Source: Brevibacillus parabrevis
GTDB taxonomy: Bacteria; Bacillota; Bacilli; Brevibacillales; Brevibacillaceae
Length of the DNA stretch: 64,000 nt
Reading direction: 5' to 3'
NCBI RefSeq assembly: GCF_003710905.1
Contig: NZ_RHHV01000001.1
Coordinates: 34,377-98,376, forward strand
The notes beneath the pieces are model-generated. The model did no database searches, was not told where the DNA came from, and was given only the letters and a program-made list of their open reading frames with translations. Positions 25,508-33,646 of this stretch are shown in pieces (the first letter of the stretch is position 1; each line of letters opens with the position of its first letter). A program made the translations under genes and the position numbers.

Positions 25508-26264
25508 CAATTGGCCGAGCGGCCTTACGTACTTGCTGTTGCTTTTGACTTGGGAGGGGCTGTCCCGCGTGTATCCTCCTGTCATTTTGCCGGGGCCGTG
25601 GGAGAGCTTGCAGACGTTGATTGGCTTATACGAAAAAGGCCGCCTGATGGAGCCGCTGCTCTACTCGTTTCTCAGGCTCGCAGCAGGCTTTGGTATCGCT
25701 TTTTTGCTTGGAACCGGGCTTGGCGTCTTCGCAGGCGCACAAGAGCTGGTGTTCAAGCTGGTTAGCCCGGCCGTTTCCGTGTTGCAGGCAGTTCCCCCCG
25801 TTTCCTGGATGCTGCTTGCCATTCTCTGGCTCGGGGTGAATGGCGGGGCGCAAATTTTCGTCGTGGCACTCGCCCTGTTTCCGCTCTTCTTTTTCAATTC
25901 CTTGCAGGGCGTGCGGCAATTGCCCAAGGAGCTGCTAGAGATGGCGCGCGTCTTTTCGGTCAATCGCCGCAAGCAGCTCGTGGATATTATTTTGCCAGCG
26001 CTCGCTCCGTTCTGGTCGGCTGCGCTTACCGTCAGCGTCGGCATGGGCTGGAAAACGATCGTCATGGCGGAGCTGATCAGCGGACAGACGGGGATCGGAG
26101 CTTCGATGAACACAGCGCGCATTTACTTGAAAACGGAAGAAGTGATGGCCTGGACATTGCTCGTTGCCTTGTTGGGGATGGCTTTGGAAGTGCTCGTGCG
26201 CAAAATCACCCGGCCGCGCGAAAGGAGGGGGAGCGCCGCATGCGATTTACAGGAATCTCGTTGA
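25482..26264 (+). CDS. NitT/TauT-type ABC transporter permease
   Basis: This 260-residue permease has about six hydrophobic helices and the family's EAA loop (LPKELLEMARVFSVNRRKQ, near residues 150-170) followed by ILPALAPFWSAA. The sequence GMGWKTIVMAELISG near the end is the classic SsuC/TauC signature. The ATG at 25482 follows GGAGG by 11 bases and lies within the end of the lipoprotein gene, so translation is coupled. The next gene starts 25 bases before its stop. Transport of a substrate held by the upstream lipoprotein is clear; the substrate is not. Confidence 0.87.
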   Translation: MPIFTTARNNWPSGLTYLLLLLTWEGLSRVYPPVILPGPWESLQTLIGLYEKGRLMEPLLYSFLRLAAGFGIAFLLGTGLGVFAGAQELVFKLVSPAVSVLQAVPPVSWMLLAILWLGVNGGAQIFVVALALFPLFFFNSLQGVRQLPKELLEMARVFSVNRRKQLVDIILPALAPFWSAALTVSVGMGWKTIVMAELISGQTGIGASMNTARIYLKTEEVMAWTLLVALLGMALEVLVRKITRPRERRGSAACDLQESR

Positions 26265-27007
26265 AATATGGAGCTGGTCGGCTGCTTTTCGATAACTTTT
26301 CGCTGGAGGCAGCCAAAGGTCAAGTGACGTGCCTGATGGGAACATCGGGGATTGGCAAAACGACTCTGCTGAAAATGGCTGCCGGGCTGATCCGGCCTGC
26401 GCAGGGAGTCATTTCGCGCGATGAAGGGGAACGGCTGGGCTACGTTTTTCAGGAACCGCGCCTTCTGCCTGAGAAGACGGTGCTAGAAAACGTCCTGTGG
26501 GTGTTGGAGCAACGGCAAGAGCAAGAACAAGAGCGGGTGCTTGCCATGCTGGATGCTGCTGATTTGAGTGCGGTGCTGCACGCATACCCTGACCAGTTGA
26601 GCGGCGGGATGCGGCAGCGTGTGTCGGTCGTTCGCGCTTTTGCCGCGCGGCCTGGACTGTTGTTTATGGATGAGCCTTTTCAAAGTCTGGACGCTGCTAC
26701 ACGAGCTGGCATGCACCAGTTGTTCAGGAAGCTGTGGGAAAGCGAGCAGCCGACCGTTTTGCTCGTGACACACGATCTGGACGAAGCGCTCGCTCTCGGA
26801 ACGCGCATTGTTGTGCTGGGATGTAGGCCAATGAACATTTTGGCTGATGTAACGGCAGCTTCGGTGGAGCAACATGGCGGCACGTACTTCTCGCAAGCAG
26901 ATCAACGGAGGCTTTGGCAATTGACGACAGGAAAAGACGGGAGAGAGACAGATGACAGAAAAACAGCGGCCTTTAAGCTGGCACCATCCGGAAGTAGCGA
27001 AATATGA
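26240..27007 (+). CDS. NitT/TauT-type ABC transporter ATPase
   Basis: This 255-residue ATPase carries Walker A (GTSGIGKTT, near residue 35), the Q-loop YVFQEPRLLPEKTVLENV, signature QLSGGMRQRVSVVRAF, Walker B (LLFMDEPFQSLD) and switch histidine VTHDLDEAL, all as in SsuB/TauB. AAAGGAGGGGGAG precedes the ATG at 26240. The 3' end overlaps the methyltransferase gene by 56 bases, an unusually long overlap in a different frame that ties the two genes together. The last 25 residues (ETDDRKTAAFKLAPSG) are unusually polar and come from this overlap, so they may not be important. Confidence 0.88.
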   Translation: MRFTGISLKYGAGRLLFDNFSLEAAKGQVTCLMGTSGIGKTTLLKMAAGLIRPAQGVISRDEGERLGYVFQEPRLLPEKTVLENVLWVLEQRQEQEQERVLAMLDAADLSAVLHAYPDQLSGGMRQRVSVVRAFAARPGLLFMDEPFQSLDAATRAGMHQLFRKLWESEQPTVLLVTHDLDEALALGTRIVVLGCRPMNILADVTAASVEQHGGTYFSQADQRRLWQLTTGKDGRETDDRKTAAFKLAPSGSSEI

Positions 27008-27668
27008 GCAGACAATCGCGCTGAAAATTCCCGGGTACGCCTACTTGTACGAAATGACGGAGCGCCTGCTGGGAGCAAAGCTGCCGCAAACCGGAGAGCA
27101 GGAGCACATCCTTGTTGTAGGCGCTGGCGGCGGTCAGGAAATCGTGACACTGGGAGCAAAACATGAGCATTGGACGTTTACAGGTGTTGATCCATCCGCA
27201 CAAATGCTCGAACGCGCCCGGCACAGAACGGCTGGCGCGGACTTGGCTGCGCGTACGGTTTTGCACGAAGGAACGGTCGACGTGCTGCCGGAACAGACAG
27301 TCTACGATGCGGCGACATGTCTGCTCGTGCTTCATTTTGTCAAAGGTCTTGCCGCAAAAAGAGAGCTGTTGCAGCAGATTGCGGCACGGCTGAAGCCAGG
27401 TGCCCCGTTTTGTCTCGCAGCCATTGCTGGCGATCCGCAGTCGCAGGCGTTTGCCATGCAAATGCAAGCCTGGCGCACGCATATGACCGACAACGGCATT
27501 TCTCTTGCCGAGTGGGAGCGTTTTGCGGCCTCCATGGGCCAAGAATCTGATCCGATCCCAGCCTGCCAAGTGCAAGAGCTGATGGAAGAGGCTGGGTTCG
27601 AGCACAGCTCGCGCTACTTCGGTTCTTATCTGATCAATGCCTGGTTCGCGGTCAAAAGTAGCAGGTGA
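26952..27668 (+). CDS. Class I SAM-dependent methyltransferase
   Basis: This 238-residue enzyme has the Rossmann methyltransferase motifs: motif I VVGAGGGQEIVTLG (near residue 55), the acidic end of strand 2 in FTGVDPSAQMLERA, and post-I ATCLLVLHFVKG. An N-terminal helix segment (residues 1-45) precedes the fold. The best-known relatives methylate small molecules, and nothing suggests an RNA or protein target. A GGGAGAGAG site precedes the ATG at 26952. It overlaps the ATPase gene upstream and the MFS gene downstream (TGATG-type overlap), so it is firmly part of this Fur-linked operon. I infer that it modifies a small molecule handled by the same operon. Confidence 0.85.
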   Translation: MTEKQRPLSWHHPEVAKYEQTIALKIPGYAYLYEMTERLLGAKLPQTGEQEHILVVGAGGGQEIVTLGAKHEHWTFTGVDPSAQMLERARHRTAGADLAARTVLHEGTVDVLPEQTVYDAATCLLVLHFVKGLAAKRELLQQIAARLKPGAPFCLAAIAGDPQSQAFAMQMQAWRTHMTDNGISLAEWERFAASMGQESDPIPACQVQELMEEAGFEHSSRYFGSYLINAWFAVKSSR

Positions 27669-29086
27669 TGATGATGCAAACAGGCGTGCAGTTTCAGACG
27701 CTTATGAGTGCGAAACAGCGCTTTTGCATGATGACAGCGATCTGCCTTGGAGCTTTTTTGTCGCATTTCACGGCAGGAGTCGTCAACGTGTCGCTGCCTT
27801 CTTTTACGCAACTGTTTCAGACGGAGTTGGGAGTGGCCCAATGGATTACGACCGGATATTTGCTCGTCATCGCTTCGCTGCTTCCCGTCATGGGCAAGCT
27901 CGGTGACCGATACGGCCACCGGATGCTTCACAACTACGGCTTTTTGCTCTTTACCATCAGCTCGGTTCTCGTCGCATGTTCGACGACGATTGCCACACTG
28001 CTTGTCCTGCGGGTCGTGCAAGCCGTCGGTGCGGCGATGTTTCAGGCTACGAATATCGCTCTGATTACACTGCTGCTCCCAAAGGAAGTGCGTGGGAGAG
28101 CGCTTGGGATCATGAGCACGGCTGTAGCGCTCGGCGGGATGACTGGCCCGATTGCAGGCGGATTTATTGCTTCCGTACTCAGCTGGGAATGGCTGTTTCT
28201 CGCGCATGTTCCGGTAGCGGTTGTAGCGACTGTGCTTGCGTTTCGCTACATTCCTGTTCACTTGCCGAAAAAACAGGCGAAATCAATCGATATTTTTGGC
28301 TCGGGCTTGTTCACGATTGCAGCCAGTTCCCTGATTTTTGCGATTTCTGGCGGAAATGAATGGGGCTGGCTATCGGCGCGGCAAATCATGCTTTACGGCC
28401 TTGCCATCGTCGTGCTCTGGCTGTTGATCTGGCGAGGACGCCATCAGGCAGAGCCGTTTTTGCCTGTCGCGGTTTTTCGGCTTCCTGCTGTCTCGACAGG
28501 GCTTTTGATCAGTTTTGCTTCGTTCGTGTTGGCCAACCTGGTTTTGGTCGTTATGCCGTTCTACCTGCTTGATTATGCGAAAATGTCTTCTCTGTCAGCT
28601 GGCTATCTGCTCACAGCGTACCCTCTGCTGCTGGCATTGACGGGGCCGCTTGGGGGCTGGGCCGCCGACCGTTATCAGGCTCAAGCCGTTGTACTGGCCG
28701 GACTGGGGAGCATGGGAGCAGGACTGGCCGCCTTGGGAGTATGGCTTGGGCACATGTCCACGGTTGAACTGATCGCAGCGATTGCGCTGGTGGGCGCCGG
28801 GATGGGGTTGATCGCCTCGCCAAACAACAGTTACATCATGAAGCACGTTCCGCTGGAGCATGCCGGGGCAGTCGGGGGCATGATCGCGCTCACCCGAAAC
28901 GCAGGACTGGTGACAGGCGCGGCACTTGGCCTGGGGATGATGAACGGACAAACAGCAGGGGCGCAACCAGATTTGGAAGCGTACAAAACCGTGTTTATCA
29001 TGGGTGGCTGGCTCAGCTTATGTTGCCTGTGCATCTGGGGGTATGCGACCCGTAGCAACGACCGGAAAAAGCGAGCAAACGGATAG
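27668..29086 (+). CDS. MFS exporter, DHA2 (EmrB/QacA) family
   Basis: This 472-residue protein has about fourteen helices and DHA2 signatures: the first-helix LGAFLSHFTAGVVNVSLPSF, motif A KLGDRYGHRMLHNYG, and motif C-like GGMTGPIAGGFI. DHA2 pumps export drugs and, in several siderophore loci, the free siderophore. Four consecutive start codons (GTG, ATG, ATG, ATG from 27665) lie here; I use the ATG that overlaps the methyltransferase stop. As part of an operon with an importer of a different class, a methyltransferase and a dehydrogenase, it is the probable exporter of a product made by those enzymes. This role is inference. Confidence 0.86.
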   Translation: MMMQTGVQFQTLMSAKQRFCMMTAICLGAFLSHFTAGVVNVSLPSFTQLFQTELGVAQWITTGYLLVIASLLPVMGKLGDRYGHRMLHNYGFLLFTISSVLVACSTTIATLLVLRVVQAVGAAMFQATNIALITLLLPKEVRGRALGIMSTAVALGGMTGPIAGGFIASVLSWEWLFLAHVPVAVVATVLAFRYIPVHLPKKQAKSIDIFGSGLFTIAASSLIFAISGGNEWGWLSARQIMLYGLAIVVLWLLIWRGRHQAEPFLPVAVFRLPAVSTGLLISFASFVLANLVLVVMPFYLLDYAKMSSLSAGYLLTAYPLLLALTGPLGGWAADRYQAQAVVLAGLGSMGAGLAALGVWLGHMSTVELIAAIALVGAGMGLIASPNNSYIMKHVPLEHAGAVGGMIALTRNAGLVTGAALGLGMMNGQTAGAQPDLEAYKTVFIMGGWLSLCCLCIWGYATRSNDRKKRANG

Positions 29087-29172
29087 CGACCAGACGGATG
29101 CCAGGCTTCAATCGTTCCAGTCCACGCAGGGGGCAGGGCCGAGAAGCTTTTACAGAAGAGAGGACGAGGCGC

Positions 29173-30261
29173 ATGAAAAAACAAAAAATCCTGGTGGTGG
29201 GCGGTTACGGACATGTAGGGGCAACGATCTGCAAGGAACTCGGGGAGCTGTATCCAGGCCAGGTGTATGCCGCCGGGCGCAGCATGGAAAAGGCCGAGGC
29301 TTTTTGCCGGGAAACAGCGGGGAAAGTGCGCCCCCTCGCGTTCGATCTTCGACAGCCGCCAGAGCAGGAGCTGCTTGCGGAAGTAAAGCTGGTGGTGATG
29401 TGTCTGGACCAGCATGATACGGCATTCGCCGAGCAGTGCCTTTTGAGCGGAACGCACTACATCGATGTGTCTGCATCCGGTGCCTTTTTGACCCGCCTGG
29501 AGCAATGGGGCAGGCGTTCCCAAGCGAAGGTTACAGGAACTGCCGTGCTCAGTATCGGACTTGCGCCGGGCTTGACGAATCTGCTCGCAGCCCATGCGCA
29601 TCGTTTGCTGGAAGAAGTGACGGAGCTGGATATTTTCATCATGCTCGGTTTGGGAGATCGGCACGGCAAGGCGGCGATGGAATGGACCGTAGACCATCTG
29701 TGCACGCGCTATGATGTGACGCAAGATCATCGCCGGGTGAGCGTAGAGAGCATGACAGACGGCAAACTGGTCGATTTCGGAGCAAAACTGGGGAAAAAGA
29801 AAGCGTACCGCTTCCCTTTTTCCGATCAGCAGACACTCGCCGGAACGCTCGGTGTAGCGTCAGTCTCCACACGGCTTTGTTTTGATCAGGAATGGGTGAC
29901 GAGAGCAGTGGCTGCGTTTCGCCGCAGCGGAATTTGCCGACTGCTCAAGCGGTCAGCGGTACGGAAAGCCGTCGTGGAATCGTTTTTGCGTTGGAAATGG
30001 GGAGACGATCTATTTGCCATCAAGATCGAGGCACGGGGAAAAGCGGGCAATCGCGCGGCAATGGCGACGTGTCAGTTGCAAGGGCGCGACCAGTCATATA
30101 TGACGGCAAAAGTGGCCGCATTTGCAGCTAAAACACTCTACTCGGAAGATTTTCCGCAAGGCGTGTACCATATTGAACAGTTGTTTAAATGGGAACAAAT
30201 GCAGGCATGGCTGCCAAAAGAAGCGGATTTGCAGGTTTCTGTAAGCGAATTGCCCCGATAG
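29173..30261 (+). CDS. Saccharopine-dehydrogenase-like NAD(P)-binding protein
   Basis: This 362-residue protein has an N-terminal Rossmann domain with VVGGYGHVGATICKEL and continues through VKLVVMCLDQHDTAFAEQCL and THYIDVSASGAFL, as in saccharopine dehydrogenase/carboxynorspermidine dehydrogenase-like families. It then carries ...GLAPGLTNLLAAHAHRL and a C-terminal domain (about 130-320). Such enzymes join or split amino acids through reductive C-N bond chemistry. The ATG at 29173 is preceded by GAGGACGAGG. It is the last gene of the Fur-box operon, 86 bp after the exporter gene. It is not a CntM-type opine dehydrogenase by sequence, but an analogous condensation to form a metal-binding product is plausible. 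Confidence 0.75.
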   Translation: MKKQKILVVGGYGHVGATICKELGELYPGQVYAAGRSMEKAEAFCRETAGKVRPLAFDLRQPPEQELLAEVKLVVMCLDQHDTAFAEQCLLSGTHYIDVSASGAFLTRLEQWGRRSQAKVTGTAVLSIGLAPGLTNLLAAHAHRLLEEVTELDIFIMLGLGDRHGKAAMEWTVDHLCTRYDVTQDHRRVSVESMTDGKLVDFGAKLGKKKAYRFPFSDQQTLAGTLGVASVSTRLCFDQEWVTRAVAAFRRSGICRLLKRSAVRKAVVESFLRWKWGDDLFAIKIEARGKAGNRAAMATCQLQGRDQSYMTAKVAAFAAKTLYSEDFPQGVYHIEQLFKWEQMQAWLPKEADLQVSVSELPR

Positions 30262-30304
30262 ATGAAGCAGGGCCGGGAGAAAAACTTTCTTCTGGCCCGA
30301 AAGG

Positions 30305-30351
30305 TTGACAACGAGTCATGCTGGCTCTATAATTATCTTAAATTAAAGATA
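30305..30351 (+). promoter_or_regulatory. mhq promoter with first MhqR-like operator
   Basis: TTGACA (30305-30310), 17 bp, TATAAT (30328-30333) is a perfect sigma-A promoter. The near-palindrome TATCTTAAATTAAAGATA (30334-30351) starts at the base after the -10 box, so a bound repressor would block initiation. The site resembles MhqR boxes of quinone-responsive operons. Confidence 0.8.
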
Positions 30352-30442
30352 TTTACTGCACGCGCTCATCAGCTTCTCGACCAACCAAGTTTGTTGCAGT
30401 CAGTATCCTCAAGGGCAATCGTTAAGTTGTTTTTTGTGTTAA

Positions 30443-30460
30443 TATCTTAAATTAAAGATT
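30443..30460. promoter_or_regulatory. Second MhqR-like operator
   Basis: TATCTTAAATTAAAGATT repeats 17 of 18 bases of the operator at 30334 and lies 57 bp before the first gene of the operon. The two copies are 109 bp apart. Confidence 0.75.
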
Positions 30461-30516
30461 TTTAAAAATGATGATAATGGCACACACCATTCGGTGATGT
30501 CGAGGAGGAAATCAAA

Positions 30517-31152
30517 ATGAGCGAGTTTACTGCATTAGTGAAAAACCGGAGATCTGCCAATAAATTTATCCCTACTGAATCTATTACGACAGCTGAACTT
30601 GAGGAGATCATGTCGCTCGTCAAATTTGCCCCATCCGCTTTTAATCTCCAGCACGCGCACTATGTGATCGTGACCGAGCCAGAGACAAAGGAACGAGTAT
30701 ATGAAGCAGCACAGAGACAATATAAGGTAAAAACTGCGTCCGCTGTCATCTTGGTGCTCGGCGATCTGGAGGCGTACAAAAATGTGGGGCCAATCCACGA
30801 GGGGCTGCTGCATTTGGGAGTCATGGATCAGCGCGAATACGATCAAACTGTATCGTCTGTCCATTCCTTCTACGAAGCTGGTGGAGATCAGTTCAAACGG
30901 GATGAAGCGATTCGCAATGCGAGCCTGTCGGCCATGCTCTTCATGCTTGCCGCCAAAGACAAGGGCTGGGACACGTGCCCGATGATCGGCTTTGATCCGG
31001 AGGCAGTCCGCGATATTTTGCGCATTCCGGATCGTTATGTGCCGACGATGATGATTACGATCGGAAAAGAAGATACAGCGAGCCAACGCGTGAGAGGGTA
31101 CCGCAAGCCGGTAGGGGAGTTCGTCAGCTACAACACATTCCAGGCCGAATAA
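30517..31152 (+). CDS. mhqN: Nitroreductase-family quinone reductase (MhqN-like)
   Basis: This 211-residue FMN-binding nitroreductase-like protein shows the phosphate-binding NRRSANKF near the N-terminus, FAPSAFNLQHAHYVIV, and GWDTCPMIGFDPEAV near residue 150. In B. subtilis the MhqR-controlled nitroreductases MhqN (YdfN) and YodC detoxify quinones. AGGAGGAAATC precedes the ATG at 30517. The order of nitroreductase, ring-cleaving dioxygenase and hydrolase in this operon, with an MhqR-like operator, matches the mhqNOP/mhqED modules. The gene name follows that arrangement; a nitrofuran or flavin reductase role cannot be excluded. Confidence 0.82.
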   Translation: MSEFTALVKNRRSANKFIPTESITTAELEEIMSLVKFAPSAFNLQHAHYVIVTEPETKERVYEAAQRQYKVKTASAVILVLGDLEAYKNVGPIHEGLLHLGVMDQREYDQTVSSVHSFYEAGGDQFKRDEAIRNASLSAMLFMLAAKDKGWDTCPMIGFDPEAVRDILRIPDRYVPTMMITIGKEDTASQRVRGYRKPVGEFVSYNTFQAE

Positions 31153-31194
31153 TCGAGAAATAGAAGCAAAAATATATGAAGGAGGTCATCAGCT

Positions 31195-32145
31195 ATGTCT
31201 CAACAAACAGCAGGTATTCATCATATTACAGCCTTTGTCAAAAATGCACAGGATAACGTTGATTTTTACGCAGGCATTCTCGGTCTGCGACTGGTCAAAA
31301 AAACGATCAACTTCGATGCCCCCGAAGTGTACCATCTGTACTTCGGCAACGAGGTGGGCAGTCCCGGAACGGCGATTACTTTCTTCCCGTGGGAAACGGC
31401 GCGACATGGCCGCATAGGCGGTGGACAAGTCGGCTACACTACTTTTCTCGTTCCTGTCGGCTCGCTCGATTTTTGGGAAAAGCGTCTCGACAAGTTCCAG
31501 GTGGAGTATCGCCGCGTAGAGCGCTTCCAGGAAATCTATCTGCAATTTGCCGACAAGGACGGTTTGCAACTGGAGATTGTCGAGCGCGAAGGCGGCCCCG
31601 CGAGCCAGTGGACGTTTGGAGGTATTCCCGCTGACAAGGCAATCAAAGGATTCGGTGGGGCGATTCTGTACAGCGTTGCGCCGAAGCACACGATGGAAGT
31701 GTTGGAAAAGCTGATGGGCCTGACCCGAGTCGGCGAAGAAAACGGGCTTGTCCGCTTCCAGGCACCCGGCGACCTGGGCAATATCATTGATGTCAACGCC
31801 GAGCCAATGCCGAGAGGCGCAGGCGGAGCAGGAACTGTGCACCATATCGCTTGGCGGGCCAAGGATGACCAGGATCACCGCTTGTGGCAATCGCGAGTGG
31901 CGCAGTCTGGCTTCCATCCTACCGATATTATTGATCGGCAGTATTTCCACGCCATCTATTTCCGCGAGCCAGGCGAGATTTTGTTTGAGATTGCCACTGA
32001 CCCGCCAGGCTTTGAACGAGACGAGCCATTCGAGTCGCTCGGTGAAAAGCTGATGCTGCCCGAATGGTATGAACCACATCGCGCCGAGATCGAGCAGGGA
32101 CTGCCGCCGATTGCCGTGCGCGTGCTTGCGGAGGACAAGGAATGA
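31195..32145 (+). CDS. mhqO: Ring-cleaving dioxygenase of the VOC family (MhqO-like)
   Basis: This 316-residue protein is a double VOC domain of extradiol-dioxygenase type. It opens with AGIHHITAFVKNAQDNVDFYAGILGLRLVKK, whose first HH supplies a metal ligand; the second module contains GTVHHIAWRAKDDQ and the C-terminal GEILFEIATDPPGF with the final glutamate ligand. Such proteins cleave hydroquinones that arise by quinone reduction. AAGGAGG precedes the ATG at 31195. It lies 42 bp after the nitroreductase gene and overlaps the hydrolase gene by four bases (ATGA), so all three are one operon. Confidence 0.87.
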   Translation: MSQQTAGIHHITAFVKNAQDNVDFYAGILGLRLVKKTINFDAPEVYHLYFGNEVGSPGTAITFFPWETARHGRIGGGQVGYTTFLVPVGSLDFWEKRLDKFQVEYRRVERFQEIYLQFADKDGLQLEIVEREGGPASQWTFGGIPADKAIKGFGGAILYSVAPKHTMEVLEKLMGLTRVGEENGLVRFQAPGDLGNIIDVNAEPMPRGAGGAGTVHHIAWRAKDDQDHRLWQSRVAQSGFHPTDIIDRQYFHAIYFREPGEILFEIATDPPGFERDEPFESLGEKLMLPEWYEPHRAEIEQGLPPIAVRVLAEDKE

Positions 32146-32753
32146 AACACATTTTTCGAAAAGGAAGCGATCTCGCAGCCCCCACTCTGTTGCTGTTGCA
32201 TGGAACAGGAGGGGACGAAAACGATCTCGTGCCGCTGGCTGAGCTGATTCATCCCGGCGCTTCTATTCTCAGCGTCAGAGGCAACGTCCTGGAAAACGGC
32301 ATGCCCCGGTTTTTCCGTCGCCTGGCAGAGGGTGTGTTCGATGAGGAAGATTTGGTGTTCCGCACGGAGGAGCTGCATGAATTTTTGAATCAGGCAGCGG
32401 TCAACTACCAGTTGGACAGGGAGAATATCGTCGCAGTCGGATATTCCAACGGCGCGAACATTGCCGGAAGCTTGCTGTTCCATTACGCCAATTCGTTGCG
32501 CGGGGCGGTGCTGTATCATCCAATGGTGCCAAGGCGCGGGATTCCCCTGCCTGACATGAGCGGCATCCCGGTGTTCATCGGGGCGGGAACGAACGACCCG
32601 ATTTGCTCTCCCGAGGAGTCGGAGGAGCTGAAGCAGCTGTTGGCAGCGGCTGGGGCCGATGTGACTTTGCACTGGGAGTCATACGGTCACCAGTTGACCA
32701 GGATGGAAGTGGACGCTTCCGCCAACTGGTTTGCAGAGACGTTTAACCAATAA
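32142..32753 (+). CDS. mhqD: Carboxylesterase/phospholipase-family hydrolase (MhqD/MhqP-like)
   Basis: This 203-residue alpha/beta hydrolase belongs to the MhqD/YodD group. The oxyanion segment LLHGTGGDENDL, nucleophile Ser102 (GYSNGAN), Asp near 153 (GTNDPICSPEE) and His near 187 (YGHQLT) form the expected triad. The start ATG overlaps the dioxygenase stop. In B. subtilis MhqD is induced by quinones together with the dioxygenase MhqE. It probably hydrolyses a product of ring cleavage or a quinone conjugate. A terminator follows nine bases after the stop. Confidence 0.85.
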   Translation: MKHIFRKGSDLAAPTLLLLHGTGGDENDLVPLAELIHPGASILSVRGNVLENGMPRFFRRLAEGVFDEEDLVFRTEELHEFLNQAAVNYQLDRENIVAVGYSNGANIAGSLLFHYANSLRGAVLYHPMVPRRGIPLPDMSGIPVFIGAGTNDPICSPEESEELKQLLAAAGADVTLHWESYGHQLTRMEVDASANWFAETFNQ

Positions 32754-32762
32754 GAATCGAAG

Positions 32763-32794
32763 GCCATTGTTGCTTAGGCAGCGATGGCTTTTTG
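32763..32794 (+). terminator. Intrinsic terminator of the mhq operon
   Basis: GCCATTGTTGC (32763-32773) pairs with GCAGCGATGGC (32778-32788) around a TTAG loop, followed by T5. Confidence 0.85.
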
Positions 32795-32965
32795 TTCATC
32801 TGCCGTTCATATTCCCTAACTATACTGATGAAAGCAACCTTGCGTCCCTTTTTCCGCAACGGAACTGAACCGGAAAAATTGCGTAAGGGACTGCATCGCG
32901 GGAGATGCTACCCGTTATAATCAGATCATCAGCCTTGAGATAGACACGGCAAGGGGAGAAGCCTG

Positions 32966-33646
32966 ATGAAAATGACGATCTTGGTCGCAGATGACGATGC
33001 GCACATTCGTGAACTGCTGAGATTTTATTTGGAAAAAGAAGGATACCGCGTGCTGGCTGCCGCAGATGGGAGCCAGGCATCCGTTTTGCTTGAGCAGGAA
33101 AAAGTTCAGTTGGCGATCGTCGATGTGATGATGCCGGGGAAAAACGGCTGGGAGCTGTGCAAGGAGATCCGCGAATACTACGATATTCCCGTCATCATGC
33201 TGACGGCAAAAGGCGAAGTAAGGGACAAGGAAAAAGGATTTTTGGCCGGAACGGACGACTACCTCACCAAGCCGTTCGAGCCGACGGAATTGCTGTATCG
33301 GATCAGGGCTTTGCTGCGCCGCTACCAGATGGTCAGCAAGCAGGTCATTGTCATGCATGACACCGTCATCGACCGGATGAGCCACGTTGTAAAAATCAAA
33401 GACGAAGTCATGCATCTCCCTCTCAAGGAGTTTGAACTGCTCGCCCAGCTCGCCAGCTTTCCCGACCGGACTTTTACGCGGGATCAACTGCTGGATTTGG
33501 TGTGGGGAGGAGATAACGAGAGCGACAGCCGCACGATCGATGTCCACATCAAACGGCTGCGGGAAAAATTTACGGACAAGACCGATGACTTTGTCATTTG
33601 CACTGTTCGCGGCCTCGGCTACAAGCTGGAGGTGCGCGGAGGATGA
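32966..33646 (+). CDS. OmpR-family response regulator (HssR-like)
   Basis: This 226-residue regulator has a receiver domain with phospho-acceptor Asp53 (LAIVDVMMPGKNG), DIPVIMLTAKGEVRDKEKGF and GTDDYLTKPFEP, then a winged-helix DNA-binding domain with FTRDQLLDLVWGGD and DSRTIDVHIKRLREKF. The receiver resembles HssR, the heme-sensing regulator, more than PhoP or WalR. The ATG at 32966 follows AAGGGGAGAAG. It overlaps the kinase gene by four bases. In other Firmicutes HssRS is next to the heme exporter genes hrtAB; none is visible here, so the regulon may differ. Its neighbours instead point towards copper or heme-copper enzyme assembly. Confidence 0.85.
   Translation: MKMTILVADDDAHIRELLRFYLEKEGYRVLAAADGSQASVLLEQEKVQLAIVDVMMPGKNGWELCKEIREYYDIPVIMLTAKGEVRDKEKGFLAGTDDYLTKPFEPTELLYRIRALLRRYQMVSKQVIVMHDTVIDRMSHVVKIKDEVMHLPLKEFELLAQLASFPDRTFTRDQLLDLVWGGDNESDSRTIDVHIKRLREKFTDKTDDFVICTVRGLGYKLEVRGG

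Noticed and set aside
29173..30261. Identification as an opine dehydrogenase (CntM)
   Set aside because: The sequence fits saccharopine-dehydrogenase-like proteins rather than the opine dehydrogenase family, and no nicotianamine-synthase-like gene is adjacent.
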